Positions 15,226 through 23,496 of a DNA stretch of 38,209 nt are shown here, one piece after another. The position numbers were made by a program, and so were the translations under genes. How positions within the stretch are numbered: position 1 is the first letter of the stretch; the number at the start of each line of letters is the position of its first letter. The stretch is from the NCBI RefSeq assembly GCF_022601895.1, contig NZ_JAKVIO010000038.1:1-38209 (forward strand), read 5' to 3'. The notes beneath the pieces were generated by a model that was not told the origin of the DNA, searched no databases, and worked only from the letters and a program-made list of their open reading frames with translations. Source of the stretch: Sphingomonas sp. LaA6.9 (GTDB lineage: Bacteria > Pseudomonadota > Alphaproteobacteria > Sphingomonadales > Sphingomonadaceae).

Positions 15226-16007
15226 CCGCGCGCCTCGCCCAATTGCCGCAGTCTTTCGGCCTGCGCGCGCGGGATTGCGACGAGCGCGTCGGCGACGGGG
15301 CCCGCACGCCCCGCCAGAAGATCGTGCGGGCTGGCATCGGCGACGATTGCGCCCGCCTCCATCACGAGCACGCGATCGGCGAGCAGCAGCGCCTCGGCCA
15401 TGTCGTGAGTGACCATGATCGTCGTCAGTCCCAGCCGATCGTGCAGCGCGCGCACACGCCGGCCGAGTTCGTCGCGCGTCACCGGATCGAGCGCGCCGAA
15501 GGGTTCGTCCATCAGCAGCAGTTGCGGGGCGAGCGCCAGCGCCCTGGCGACACCGACACGCTGGCGCTGACCGCCCGAGAGCGCGTCGGGCATGCGCACC
15601 GCATAGTGGCGTGGGAGATCGACAAGATCGAGCAGTTCCTCGACCCGCCCCTGCGCGCGCCTTCCCTCCAGCCTGAGCCCGATCGCGACATTCTCGGCCA
15701 CGCTCATATGCGGGAACAGGCCGATATTCTGGAAAACATAGCCGATACCGCGTCGCAGCCGATGCGGCGGCGTGGCCCCGACAGGCACACCATCGATCAG
15801 CACGGCGCCGTCATCGGGTTCGACCAGCCGGTTGACCATCTTGAGCAGGGTCGACTTGCCGGATCCCGACGCACCCACCAGCGCGACGAAACCGCCGCGC
15901 ACGATGTCGCGCGTCACCGAAGTTACCGCAGGCGGTGCGTTGCCATAGGATCTGGAGACCGCGTCGAAGCGGACCGCTACATCGCCGGTGCCGGTCGGGC
16001 TGGTCAT
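15222..16007 (-). CDS. Osmoprotectant ABC importer, ATP-binding protein (OpuCA/YehX-like)
   Basis: A 261-residue ABC ATPase. It has Walker A GASGSGKSTLLKMVNRL, Q-loop FQNIGLFPHMSV, signature LSGGQRQRVGVARAL, Walker B LLLMDEPFGALD and the H-loop in MVTHDMAEAL. The KMVNRLVEPD and FGALDPVTR wording matches the glycine betaine/proline class. It lacks the C-terminal CBS domains found in OpuAA/OpuCA osmosensing proteins. The ATG at 16007, with AAGGGA 4 bases upstream, is preferred to an upstream in-frame start at 16031. It energises the fused permease-binding protein encoded next. Confidence 0.9.
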   Translation of the reverse strand: MTSPTGTGDVAVRFDAVSRSYGNAPPAVTSVTRDIVRGGFVALVGASGSGKSTLLKMVNRLVEPDDGAVLIDGVPVGATPPHRLRRGIGYVFQNIGLFPHMSVAENVAIGLRLEGRRAQGRVEELLDLVDLPRHYAVRMPDALSGGQRQRVGVARALALAPQLLLMDEPFGALDPVTRDELGRRVRALHDRLGLTTIMVTHDMAEALLLADRVLVMEAGAIVADASPHDLLAGRAGPVADALVAIPRAQAERLRQLGEARG

Positions 16008-16115
16008 CGCGTCCCTTATAGGGCCACGCACCGGCCCTTAGTCAAACCGCGCTATCCGTTTACGGAATCGGCGCGTATCGTTGTATCGCAAGACAAAAAG
16101 CGGGGAGGGGCGGCA

Positions 16116-16910
16116 ATGGCAGCGAGGGCGATCTTCATCACCGGCGGCGGATCGGGAATCGGGCGCGCAACCGCGCAGCATTTCGCGGCCAAAGGCTGGT
16201 TTGTCGGACTGGGCGACGTCAACGAGGCGGGCATGGCCGAGACCGCGGCGACGCTGCCCGCGGGCCAGTCAAGCATCCACCGCATGGACGTGCGCGATCG
16301 CGCGGAGTGGAAGGCGGCGCTCGACGGCTTCGTCGCTGCGAGCGGCGGGCGGCTCGATGTGCTGTTCAACAATGCGGGGATCGCGCGCGGAGGCGAGTTC
16401 GCGGTCATGGAGCCCGCCGACAGCGATCTTCTGGTCGAGATCAACCTGAAGGGCGTGATCAACGGCGCGCATGTCGCGCTGCCCTATCTGAGCGCGACGC
16501 CCGGTTCATGCATGCTCAACACCTGCTCGGCTGCCGGCCTCTATGGCGGCCCCGGGCTTGCGGTCTATGCCGCAAGCAAATTCGGCGTGCGCGGACTGAC
16601 CGAGGCGCTCGAGATCGAATGGCGACCGCTCGGCATCAAGGTCCGCTCGATCATGCCGAGTTTCATCGACACCCCGCTGCTCAACGTCGTGACCGCGGGC
16701 TCCAACGCAACGGCGCGCGACAATGTGCGCGACGCCGGGCTCGAGTTCACGCCGGTCGAGGACGTGGCACAGTCAGCGTGGGATGCAGTGCATGGCGACA
16801 GAGTGCATGTCGTCGTCGGCAAGACCGCGAAGTCGATGGCGTTCGCTGCGCGCTGGATGCCCGGCACGCTCAGAAAGAAGCTCAGCGCGCGGCTCGGCGG
16901 CGAGGCCTGA
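16116..16910 (+). CDS. Short-chain dehydrogenase/reductase (SDR) family oxidoreductase
   Basis: A 264-residue classical SDR with a Rossmann fold. The cofactor motif TGGGSGIGRATAQHF is at about residues 9-23, with NNAGIARGG, the catalytic Ser region NTCSAAGLYGGPG and the YxxxK pair in YAASKFG. The Asp after the second strand (GLGDVN) suggests a preference for NAD over NADP. The ATG at 16116 has GGGGAGGGGC just upstream; the frame is open further upstream but overlaps the divergent ATPase. The substrate is unknown. The stop is 3 bases from the convergent pterin dehydratase gene. Confidence 0.9.
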   Translation: MAARAIFITGGGSGIGRATAQHFAAKGWFVGLGDVNEAGMAETAATLPAGQSSIHRMDVRDRAEWKAALDGFVAASGGRLDVLFNNAGIARGGEFAVMEPADSDLLVEINLKGVINGAHVALPYLSATPGSCMLNTCSAAGLYGGPGLAVYAASKFGVRGLTEALEIEWRPLGIKVRSIMPSFIDTPLLNVVTAGSNATARDNVRDAGLEFTPVEDVAQSAWDAVHGDRVHVVVGKTAKSMAFAARWMPGTLRKKLSARLGGEA

Positions 16911-16913
16911 GCT

Positions 16914-17204
16914 TTATTCGAGCAACGCCTCGATCGCCTCGGCCATCTCGACGTCACGCTCGGAAAGCCCGCCCGCATCATGCGTGGTGAGCAATATCTC
17001 CACGCGGTTGTAGACATTGGACCATTCGGGATGGTGATCGGCCTTTTCCGCGAGCAGCGCGACGCGCGTCATGAAGGCGAAGGCTTCGGAGAAATCCACA
17101 AAAGTGAAGATGCGCGTGATCGCATCGCGCGATTCGTCATGATCCCATTCGGGCAAGCCATCCAGCGCATCGGCACGCTCCGCATCACTCAGTTGATCGA
17201 CCAT
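16914..17204 (-). CDS. phhB: 4a-hydroxytetrahydrobiopterin dehydratase (pterin-4a-carbinolamine dehydratase)
   Basis: A 96-residue protein of the PCD/DCoH family, which recycles the pterin cofactor of aromatic amino acid hydroxylases. The active-site signature is complete: [32 protein letters not shown], with His-His-Pro and the later His-Asp. An aromatic amino acid hydroxylase is not in the window. AGGAGAA lies before the ATG at 17204. It is divergent from the metallopeptidase gene and convergent with the SDR. Confidence 0.93.
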   Translation of the reverse strand: MVDQLSDAERADALDGLPEWDHDESRDAITRIFTFVDFSEAFAFMTRVALLAEKADHHPEWSNVYNRVEILLTTHDAGGLSERDVEMAEAIEALLE

Positions 17205-17260
17205 CTTTGCTGTTCTCCTGTCGCTGGCGTTGCGCCTGCTTCATGGGCTATGTCGCAGCG

Positions 17261-17665
17261 ATGACAGGCAAAGGTCAATCGCAGAGCTACGCGCCGGGCA
17301 TTGCGGACATGGAGGCACTCGCGCGCGACGCGATGGCGCGGTTGCCCGACCCGTTTCGCGACTTCCTTTCGGGCGTGCTCCTGATCGTCGAGGAATTCGC
17401 CGAAGACGCGGTGCTCGCCGAAATGGGGATAGAGGATCCGTTCGAGCTGACCGGCCTTTATACCGGCCGGCCGGTGGGCGAGCCCGCGGCGACGGGCGAC
17501 ATGCCCGCGACCATCCATCTCTATCGCCGTCCGCTGCTCGAGGAATGGATCGAGACGGGCGTTTCGCTCGAATCGCTGGTCACGCACGTGATCGTCCACG
17601 AGGTCGGCCATCATTTCGGGCTGTCCGACGACGACATGCACGCGCTGGAAGACGCCGCCGAGTGA
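17261..17665 (+). CDS. Zincin-like metallopeptidase family protein (DUF1025-type)
   Basis: A protein of about 134 residues with the zinc-binding motif HEVGHHFGLSDDDMHALE near the C-terminus (HExxH plus a downstream acidic residue) and the LPDPFRDFLSGVLLIVEEFA helix of the short 'metallopeptidase family' found widely in bacteria. It has no signal peptide, so it is presumably cytoplasmic; no function is established for this family. In-frame ATGs occur at 17243 and 17261, and a start at 17207 is possible; 17261 gives the usual N-terminus. Its stop overlaps the GTG start of ccmA. Confidence 0.85.
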   Translation: MTGKGQSQSYAPGIADMEALARDAMARLPDPFRDFLSGVLLIVEEFAEDAVLAEMGIEDPFELTGLYTGRPVGEPAATGDMPATIHLYRRPLLEEWIETGVSLESLVTHVIVHEVGHHFGLSDDDMHALEDAAE

Positions 17666-18246
17666 CCAGGCCCGCACTGGCGTTCGAAAAGGTCGTCTGC
17701 CTGCGCGGCGGCCGGCTGCTGTTCGAAGGAATGAGCTTTGCGCTTGGATCCGGGGACGCTGCGCTCGTCATCGGGCCCAACGGCGTGGGCAAATCAAGCC
17801 TGTTGCGCCTCGCCGCGGGCCTGCTCGCACCCGCTGCGGGGGATATACGGCGTGAGGGGCGTCTGAGCCTCGCCGACGAGAATGCCGCGCTCGACCGACA
17901 CCTGACGCTCTCGCACGCGCTGGCCTTCTGGGCGCGGCTCGATGGTAGCGCGCCGGGCGACGTCGAGAAGGGGCTGACGGCGATGGACCTGATGCATCTG
18001 GGCCAGGTGCCGGTGCGGATGCTCTCCACGGGCCAGCGCAAGCGCGCCACGCTCGCGCGCGTAATGGCGAGCAAAGCACCGATCTGGCTGCTCGACGAAC
18101 CCGCCAACGGGCTTGATACGGCGTCACTCGAAAGGCTGGAGGCGGCAATGGCGGCGCATCGCATGGGCGGCGGGATCGTGCTCGCCGCCTCGCACCAGCC
18201 GCTTGGGCTTGCAGATGCCCGCATGATCGCGCTGGCGGCGTCATGA
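17662..18246 (+). CDS. ccmA: Heme exporter ATP-binding protein CcmA
   Basis: A 194-residue ABC ATPase of System I cytochrome c maturation. It has Walker A GPNGVGKSSLLRLAAGL, signature LSTGQRKRATLARVM and Walker B IWLLDEPANGLD, with the short length typical of CcmA. With CcmB it powers release of holo-CcmE from CcmC. The start is GTG at 17662, overlapping the metallopeptidase stop by 4 bp, and its stop overlaps the ATG of ccmB. Confidence 0.93.
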   Translation: MTRPALAFEKVVCLRGGRLLFEGMSFALGSGDAALVIGPNGVGKSSLLRLAAGLLAPAAGDIRREGRLSLADENAALDRHLTLSHALAFWARLDGSAPGDVEKGLTAMDLMHLGQVPVRMLSTGQRKRATLARVMASKAPIWLLDEPANGLDTASLERLEAAMAAHRMGGGIVLAASHQPLGLADARMIALAAS

Positions 18247-18890
18247 GCGCGTTCCTGCACCTCGTTCGGCGCGACATTGCGCTGGGGTATCGCGCAGGTG
18301 GTGCGTTGCTGCCCATCGCCTTCTTCCTGCTCGTGGCCACGCTCTTCCCCTTCGCCGTCGGGCCCGATGCGAAGCTGCTCGCCCGCACGGGCGGCGGCGT
18401 GCTGTGGGTCGCGGCGCTGCTCGCCGCGCTCCTGCCCGTCGACCGGCTGGTCGGCCCCGATCGCGATTCGGGCATCCTCGACCAGATCGCGCTGAGGGGT
18501 TTGAGCGACGAACTCGTGATGCTCGCAAAGATTGTCGCGCACTGGCTGAGCTTCGGACCGCCGCTGATTCTAGCCGCGCTCCCGGCGGCGGCGCTGCTGC
18601 GGCTCGACGGCACGACGCTGGCACGCCTCGAGGCCGGGCTCGCGATCGGGACACCGGGCCTTGCCGCACTGGGGCTGATGGTGAGCGCGATCACTGCTGG
18701 ACTTCGCGGTTCCGGCGCACTTGCCGGCCTCCTGATGCTGCCGCTTGCGATACCCGTGCTGATCTTCGGCGCCGGATCGCTCGCCGATGGTTCAGGCAGC
18801 GGGCTGAAGCTGCTTGCGGCGGCGAGTCTGTTGCTCGTAGCGATTGCACCATTCGCCGCAGGCGCGGCGATCAGGGCCGGGCGCGAATAG
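18243..18890 (+). CDS. ccmB: Heme exporter membrane protein CcmB
   Basis: A 215-residue inner-membrane protein with six hydrophobic segments, beginning MSAFLHLVRRDIALGYRAGGALLPIAFFLLVATLFPFAVG. This is the standard CcmB N-terminus, and LDRLVGPDRDSGILDQIALRGLSDE-like text follows the second helix. It is the membrane partner of CcmA. The expected next gene, ccmC, is absent here; the cluster stops after ccmB, so the remaining maturation genes must be elsewhere. Confidence 0.93.
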   Translation: MSAFLHLVRRDIALGYRAGGALLPIAFFLLVATLFPFAVGPDAKLLARTGGGVLWVAALLAALLPVDRLVGPDRDSGILDQIALRGLSDELVMLAKIVAHWLSFGPPLILAALPAAALLRLDGTTLARLEAGLAIGTPGLAALGLMVSAITAGLRGSGALAGLLMLPLAIPVLIFGAGSLADGSGSGLKLLAAASLLLVAIAPFAAGAAIRAGRE

Positions 18891-18970
18891 CGGTCCCCTT
18901 CCGTTCCCGTTGCGCAAGGGTCCCCCTTGAGGCACGCTGCGTGAAAATCAGCATTCGAGGAGAACGCGCC

Positions 18971-19189
18971 ATGACCGGAAGCTGGATGTGCATCGGAACG
19001 GCGCTGCTGATTGCGGCGGCAATGGCATTCATTGCCTTTTCACTGGCTCAGGTCGGCGAAGGACTCGGCGTGATGTTCGTCGTCCTCGCCTCGGGCTGCT
19101 GGGTCGCCTACAGCGCCGCGCGACAGCGACGCCGCGAACGCGATGGGGCGATGGGGGTCAGCGGCTCCAGCGCGCAAAAATTGCGGTAG
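18971..19189 (+). CDS. Small two-helix membrane protein of unknown function
   Basis: A 72-residue protein starting at ATG 18971 behind GAGGAGAACGCGCC. Two membrane helices are visible: WMCIGTALLIAAAMAFIAFSL and LGVMFVVLASGCWVAYSAA, followed by a basic tail RQRRRERDG. I recognise no family. The 80-base gap after ccmB and its own ribosome binding site suggest an independent gene. Its 3' end overlaps the convergent methyltransferase gene by 32 bp. Confidence 0.6.
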   Translation: MTGSWMCIGTALLIAAAMAFIAFSLAQVGEGLGVMFVVLASGCWVAYSAARQRRRERDGAMGVSGSSAQKLR

Positions 19190-20039
19190 GCAGCAACAGG
19201 CCACGCGCTTCCTCGCGCACAGCGAGTTCACCCGCCTCTACCGTACCCGGCAGGTCACCCATCGCCTGGCGCATCAGCTCGCCGATCGCGAGTGCCGACA
19301 TGCGCACCGCATAGACAGTCAGGAAGCAGAAGCGGCTGTTCTCGTCGAGCAACTGGCGGCAGTCGGAGATCAGGCCGGGCAGCCCCTCCTCCAGCTTCCA
19401 AATCTCTCCCTCGGGCCCGCGGCCATATTTGGGCGGGTCGAGCAATATGCCGTCATAGCGCCGTCCGCGCCGCACCTCGCGCGCGGTGAACTTGGCGGCA
19501 TCGTCGATGATCCAGCGCACGGGCTTTTCGGCGAGTCCCGACAGCACTGCGTTCTGCCGCGCCGCCTCGACCGACTTCTTCGAGGCATCGACATGCACCA
19601 TCGAGGCGCCCTTTGCCGCCATCGCCAGCGTGCCGACGCCGGTATAGCCGAACAGGTTCATCACCGAGGGCGCGGTCATGCCGTCGACGCGCTCGCGCAT
19701 CCAGTTCCACACGGGCGCCATGTCGGGAAAGAAGCCGAGATGGCGAAACGGCGTGCAATTGGCGGAGAAGCGAACGTCGTCCCAGCCAAGCGGCCAGCCC
19801 TCACGCGGCACGGGCCGATAATATTCCCAGCGCCCGCCGCCCTCTTCGTCCGAACCCGGCACGAATTCGGCATCGGCGTCCCAGTCGTCGGAGGCCGGTG
19901 CCCACATCGCCTGCGGCTCGGGCCGGATGAAGCGAAATCGGCCATAGCGCTCGAGCTTGCGCCCATGTCCCGAATCGACGAGCCCGTAATCGGGCCAGGG
20001 CTCGCCGATAAGGGTTTGAAGCTGGGGATCAACAATCAC
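19158..20039 (-). CDS. Class I SAM-dependent methyltransferase (RlmI-like catalytic domain)
   Basis: A 293-residue cytoplasmic methyltransferase. The SAM-binding motif I is NLFGYTGVGTLAMAAKGA with VHVDAS, and the catalytic motif IV is LLDPPKYGRG, the pattern of the RlmI/RlmL rRNA cytosine methyltransferase superfamily. There is no N-terminal PUA domain; residues 1-100 (DYGLVDSGHGRKLERYG) match the sphingomonad subgroup. The target, probably rRNA, is inferred. The start is GTG at 20039; the intergenic repeat begins 6 bases upstream and its AGGATGAG arm may act as the ribosome binding site. It is downstream of thrC on the same strand, separated by the repeat. Confidence 0.85.
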   Translation of the reverse strand: MIVDPQLQTLIGEPWPDYGLVDSGHGRKLERYGRFRFIRPEPQAMWAPASDDWDADAEFVPGSDEEGGGRWEYYRPVPREGWPLGWDDVRFSANCTPFRHLGFFPDMAPVWNWMRERVDGMTAPSVMNLFGYTGVGTLAMAAKGASMVHVDASKKSVEAARQNAVLSGLAEKPVRWIIDDAAKFTAREVRRGRRYDGILLDPPKYGRGPEGEIWKLEEGLPGLISDCRQLLDENSRFCFLTVYAVRMSALAIGELMRQAMGDLPGTVEAGELAVREEARGLLLPTAIFARWSR

Positions 20040-20045
20040 GCTTTT

Positions 20046-20160
20046 CCGCTCATCCTGAGGAGCCGTTGAGCTTGCCGAAACGGCGTCTCGAAGGATCGGG
20101 CTCGGTGCGTCCTTCGATACGGGCCTTCGCCCCCGCTCAGTCCCTACTCAGGATGAGCGG
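20046..20160. repeat. Intergenic palindromic mosaic repeat
   Basis: Outer arms ccgctcatcctga (20046-20058) and tcaggatgagcgg (20148-20160) are perfect 13-bp inverted repeats. Inner arms cgtctcgaagga (20084-20095) and tccttcgatacg (20110-20121) match with one mismatch. A small hairpin gccgtt/aacggc lies between them (around 20062-20084). The element fills almost the whole spacer between thrC and the methyltransferase gene. The wording resembles intergenic repeats seen many times in sphingomonad genomes. Confidence 0.75.
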
Positions 20161-20172
20161 ATTAGGGAATGG

Positions 20173-21570
20173 TCATGCCCGCGGCGTGGCGCGCTCGGCG
20201 ATATAGCCGGTCACGTCGGCAAAGGTCGCGGGAAGCACGTCATAGCGCTCCTCGCGCTCGAACAGATTGGCGATGCGCGAGGGAAGTGGGGGGCGGACAC
20301 CCGTCGCGCGCTCGACCGCGTCGCGGAACTTCGCCGGATGCGCGGTGGCGAGCGTGACCACGGGTGTTTCGATGACGTCGCTCGCGCGCGCGGCGGCGAG
20401 GCCAACCGCGCTGTGCGGATCGATGATCTGCCCCGCACGATCATGCGCCCAGCGCATCGCATGCCCCATCGCCTCGGCGTCGATCCGTGCGCTGGAAAAC
20501 AGCCGAGCCGCGCCCTCGCGCTGCGCGTTGGTGAGCTGGAGCGCGCGAGTGGCGTCGAAGTTGCGCATTGCTTCGGCCATGGCCACACCGTCGCGACCGC
20601 CGAGATCGAACAGCAGCCGCTCGAAATTCGAGCTGACCTGAATGTCCATCGAGGGCGTCGCGGTGGGGACGACCTGCCCCGCCGAATAGTCGCCCGAGGA
20701 CAGTGCGCGATGGAGGATGTCGTTGACATTGGTCGCGACGATCAGCCGCTCGATCGGCAGACCCATGCGTTCGGCGACATAACCCGCGAACACATCGCCG
20801 AAATTGCCCGTCGGCACCGCGAAGGCGACTTTACGGTCGGGCGCGCCGAGGCGGGCGGCGGCGTAGAAATAATAGACGATCTGCGCCATTAGCCGCGCCC
20901 AGTTGATCGAGTTGACCGCCGAAAGCTGGAAGCGCCCCGCGAAGTCGGCATCGGCGAACATCGCCTTCACCATCGCCTGCGCGTCGTCGAAGCTGCCCTT
21001 GATCGCGATATTGTGGACATTGGGCGCGAGCACCGTCGTCATCTGCCGACGCTGGACGTCGGAGACGCGGCCCTCGGGGTGGAGCATGAAGATGTCGACC
21101 TTGGCGCGACCCGCAACCGCGTCGATCGCCGCCGAGCCGGTGTCGCCCGACGTCGCACCGACGATCGTGATGTGCGTGTCGCGCTGCGACAGGAAGCGCT
21201 CGAAGAGCAGGCCCAGCAGCTGGAGCGCGACATCCTTGAACGCGAGCGTCGGGCCGTGGAAGAGCTCGAGCAGCCAGTGTTGATGATCGAGCTGGACGAG
21301 CGGCGTCACCGCATCATGGTCGAAGCGGCCATAGGCCTGCGTGCAGAGGTGGCGCAGCGCCTCCTCGTCGAGCGCGTCGCCCACAAAGGGCTTCATGACG
21401 CGCACAGCGGTCTCGACATAGGACAGCCCCGCGAGCGCCGCGATCTCGTCGCGCGCGAAGACAGGCCACGCTTCTGGCAGGTAGAGGCCGCCATCGGCGG
21501 CCAGCCCGGTCAGCGTGACATTCTCGAAATCGAGCGCCGGTGCGCTCCCCCTGGTGCTGATATAGCGCAT
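20173..21570 (-). CDS. thrC: Threonine synthase
   Basis: A 465-residue PLP enzyme converting O-phosphohomoserine to threonine in the cytoplasm. It begins MRYISTRGSAPALDFENVTLTGLAADGGLYLPE, the hallmark N-terminus of class II (fungal/proteobacterial) threonine synthases. The cofactor lysine is in FHGPTLAFKDVALQLLG, and GATSGDTGSAAI is the phosphate-binding loop. It follows SURF1 by 44 bases on the same strand and is probably the last or near-last gene of the cytochrome oxidase operon, a recurrent arrangement in Sphingomonadales. No other threonine gene is nearby. Confidence 0.96.
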   Translation of the reverse strand: MRYISTRGSAPALDFENVTLTGLAADGGLYLPEAWPVFARDEIAALAGLSYVETAVRVMKPFVGDALDEEALRHLCTQAYGRFDHDAVTPLVQLDHQHWLLELFHGPTLAFKDVALQLLGLLFERFLSQRDTHITIVGATSGDTGSAAIDAVAGRAKVDIFMLHPEGRVSDVQRRQMTTVLAPNVHNIAIKGSFDDAQAMVKAMFADADFAGRFQLSAVNSINWARLMAQIVYYFYAAARLGAPDRKVAFAVPTGNFGDVFAGYVAERMGLPIERLIVATNVNDILHRALSSGDYSAGQVVPTATPSMDIQVSSNFERLLFDLGGRDGVAMAEAMRNFDATRALQLTNAQREGAARLFSSARIDAEAMGHAMRWAHDRAGQIIDPHSAVGLAAARASDVIETPVVTLATAHPAKFRDAVERATGVRPPLPSRIANLFEREERYDVLPATFADVTGYIAERATPRA

Positions 21571-21614
21571 GATGGCGGGGGATTAGCCGCGCGGCCGCGC
21601 GCGCGCAACCAAGC

Positions 21615-22214
21615 TTATCTTTGCGCGTCGGCGCCCGGTGCTTGTTTCCGGCGGCGAAGCGCCAGCGCATAGATGACGCCCGCGACCGCCGCGAAGAAGA
21701 ACCACTGCACCGCATAGGCGAGGTGGTTGTTTGGGATGTCGTCCATTGCCGGGGGCTGGCTCGGCTCCAGCCCCGGCGCCGGTGTCTGCGAGATGAGGCG
21801 GATGATGTGCCGCGTGTCGGGTGCGACGATGCCCGTCACCTCGCCACCCGTCCATGCGGGATTCGCCGCGTCGCGCGACCAGCCCATGTCGACCTGCATG
21901 CCCGGCCCTTCCGCGCCACCCGTGCGGCACGCGGCGATATGCGCCCAGCCAGCCTCACCCTTCGCATTGCGGCCCGCACTTGCGCTCCAGCCGGTCACCT
22001 CGGTGCAGAAGCCCGTGGCGCGGCGAAACAGCGGCGCGTCGTGCTTCACCGGCACCGCTGGCCATGCGATCGGGGGTTTGGTCGCGGCGGCGGCATATTC
22101 CGCGAGCAGCGCGTTCTTTTCATCCATGCGCCGCAACTGCCAGATTCCGAGCCCGATCATCACGAGCATCGCACCGGCGACGAAGATGGTGGGGATGAGC
22201 GGCCAGCGCTTCAC
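21615..22214 (-). CDS. SURF1 family cytochrome oxidase assembly protein
   Basis: A 199-residue inner-membrane protein with one helix at each end (IPTIFVAGAMLVMIGLGIWQLRRMDEK and AVQWFFFAAVAGVIYALALRRR). The GIWQLRR motif of the first helix and the NNHLAYAVQWF signature before the last are diagnostic for SURF1/Shy1. Bacterial SURF1 proteins bind heme a and help insert it into subunit I. The start is GTG at 22214, overlapping the DUF983 stop. It is slightly shorter than many homologues in the periplasmic loop, which carries three Cys. Confidence 0.9.
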   Translation of the reverse strand: MKRWPLIPTIFVAGAMLVMIGLGIWQLRRMDEKNALLAEYAAAATKPPIAWPAVPVKHDAPLFRRATGFCTEVTGWSASAGRNAKGEAGWAHIAACRTGGAEGPGMQVDMGWSRDAANPAWTGGEVTGIVAPDTRHIIRLISQTPAPGLEPSQPPAMDDIPNNHLAYAVQWFFFAAVAGVIYALALRRRKQAPGADAQR

Positions 22215-22576
22215 GGGACCAGTCGCCCCTCGCGCGCGCGGTTCCTGTATTCAAGCTGGAGCAGCGCGGCCTTGGCGATGCGCAGCAGGCCGATAACGAG
22301 CGCCGCGGTCAGCGGCACCCAGAGCAGAATGTGGACCCAGAAGGGCGGCTCGAAAGCGAGCTGGACGGTGACCGCGCCGATCGTGACAAGCGCCCCCACG
22401 ATGAGGATGAGGAAGGCCGCAGGACCATCACCCACGTTGAACTGGCCATAGTCGAGGCCACAGGCACCGCATCGGGGCGCGAAACGGATCATGCCGTCAA
22501 ACAGCGTCCTCGCGCCGCAGCGCGGGCAAAGACCCCCGAGCGCGACCTGCGCGGTCCCGGGGGCCCTATCGCTCAT
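22211..22576 (-). CDS. DUF983 family membrane protein
   Basis: A 121-residue protein starting MSDRAPGTAQVALGGLCPRCGARTLFDG. It has two CxxC pairs (CPRCG and CGACGLDYGQFNVGDGPAAF) that may bind metal, then two membrane helices (LILIVGALVTIGAVTVQL and VHILLWVPLTAALVIGLL). DUF983 genes sit beside cytochrome oxidase genes in many alphaproteobacteria, which suggests an assembly role; none is proven that I know of. It begins 4 bases after the subunit III stop and overlaps SURF1. Confidence 0.88.
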   Translation of the reverse strand: MSDRAPGTAQVALGGLCPRCGARTLFDGMIRFAPRCGACGLDYGQFNVGDGPAAFLILIVGALVTIGAVTVQLAFEPPFWVHILLWVPLTAALVIGLLRIAKAALLQLEYRNRAREGRLVP

Positions 22577-22580
22577 GTTA

Positions 22581-23444
22581 TCAGCCGTGAACCGGCGCGC
22601 CCCAGCCGCCCCAGACATAGATCGAGACGAAGAGGAACAGCCACACGACGTCGACGAAGTGCCAGTACCAGACCGCCGCTTCGAAGCCGAAATGCTGCTT
22701 GGGCGTGAAGTGGCCCTTATAGGCGCGGACGAGGCAGACGATCAGGAAGATCGTACCGATGAGCACGTGGAACCCATGGAAGCCCGTCGCCATGAAGAAG
22801 GCCGCGCCATAGTTCAGCCCGGCAAAGGGGAACGGGGCGTGCATGTATTCATAGACCTGCACGCAGGTGAACAGCACGCCGAGCGCGATCGTCAGCCACA
22901 GGCCGAGCTTCAGCCCCTCGCGGTTGCCGTGGATCAGCGAGTGGTGCGCCCAGGTGCAGGTCGTGCCCGAGCAGAGCAGGATCAGCGTGTTGAGCAGCGG
23001 CAGCTCGAAAGCGTTGAGCACTTCCATGCCCTTGGGGGGCCATTGCATCAGCGTGGCGGCGATCGCGGGATCGGTCACGCGCTCGACAACGCCGTCGACC
23101 ACCTGGAGCGGCGCGGGGAAGAGCGAGAAATCGAACCAGGCCCAGAACCAGCCGACGAAGAACATCACCTCGGAGGCGATGAACAGGATCATGCCGTAGC
23201 GCAGGTGGAGCTGCACGACGGGCGTGTGATCGCCCGCATGCGCCTCGTTGATGACGTCGGCCCACCACGAATACATGGTGAAGAGAACGCCGAGCAGACC
23301 AAGACCGAAGATCAGGCTGCCATACATCGCCTCGTGCATCCACATGATGCCACCGCCCGCCATGACGAGCGCCGACATGCTGCCGAAGAACGGCCAGATG
23401 CTCGGCGGCAGGATATGATATTCGTGATTCTTGGCTCCAGCCAT
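22581..23444 (-). CDS. ctaE: Cytochrome c oxidase subunit III
   Basis: A 287-residue integral membrane subunit of the aa3-type oxidase with seven helices. Recognisable segments are [44 protein letters not shown], the [17 protein letters not shown] stretch, [16 protein letters not shown] and the C-terminal [24 protein letters not shown]. The conserved Glu in FIASEVMFF and the WHFVDVVW motif are present. AAGGGACAGGGAA precedes the ATG. It is 52 bases downstream of ctaG in the same operon. Confidence 0.97.
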   Translation of the reverse strand: MAGAKNHEYHILPPSIWPFFGSMSALVMAGGGIMWMHEAMYGSLIFGLGLLGVLFTMYSWWADVINEAHAGDHTPVVQLHLRYGMILFIASEVMFFVGWFWAWFDFSLFPAPLQVVDGVVERVTDPAIAATLMQWPPKGMEVLNAFELPLLNTLILLCSGTTCTWAHHSLIHGNREGLKLGLWLTIALGVLFTCVQVYEYMHAPFPFAGLNYGAAFFMATGFHGFHVLIGTIFLIVCLVRAYKGHFTPKQHFGFEAAVWYWHFVDVVWLFLFVSIYVWGGWGAPVHG

Positions 23445-23496
23445 TTCCCTGTCCCTTGACGTCGTTAGCGTGTCCCTAGCTTCAATCCCGGAAATC

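Noticed and set aside
13621-15408. A 595-codon open frame on the plus strand
   Set aside because: It is antisense to the fused osmoprotectant permease gene, which has full family motifs.
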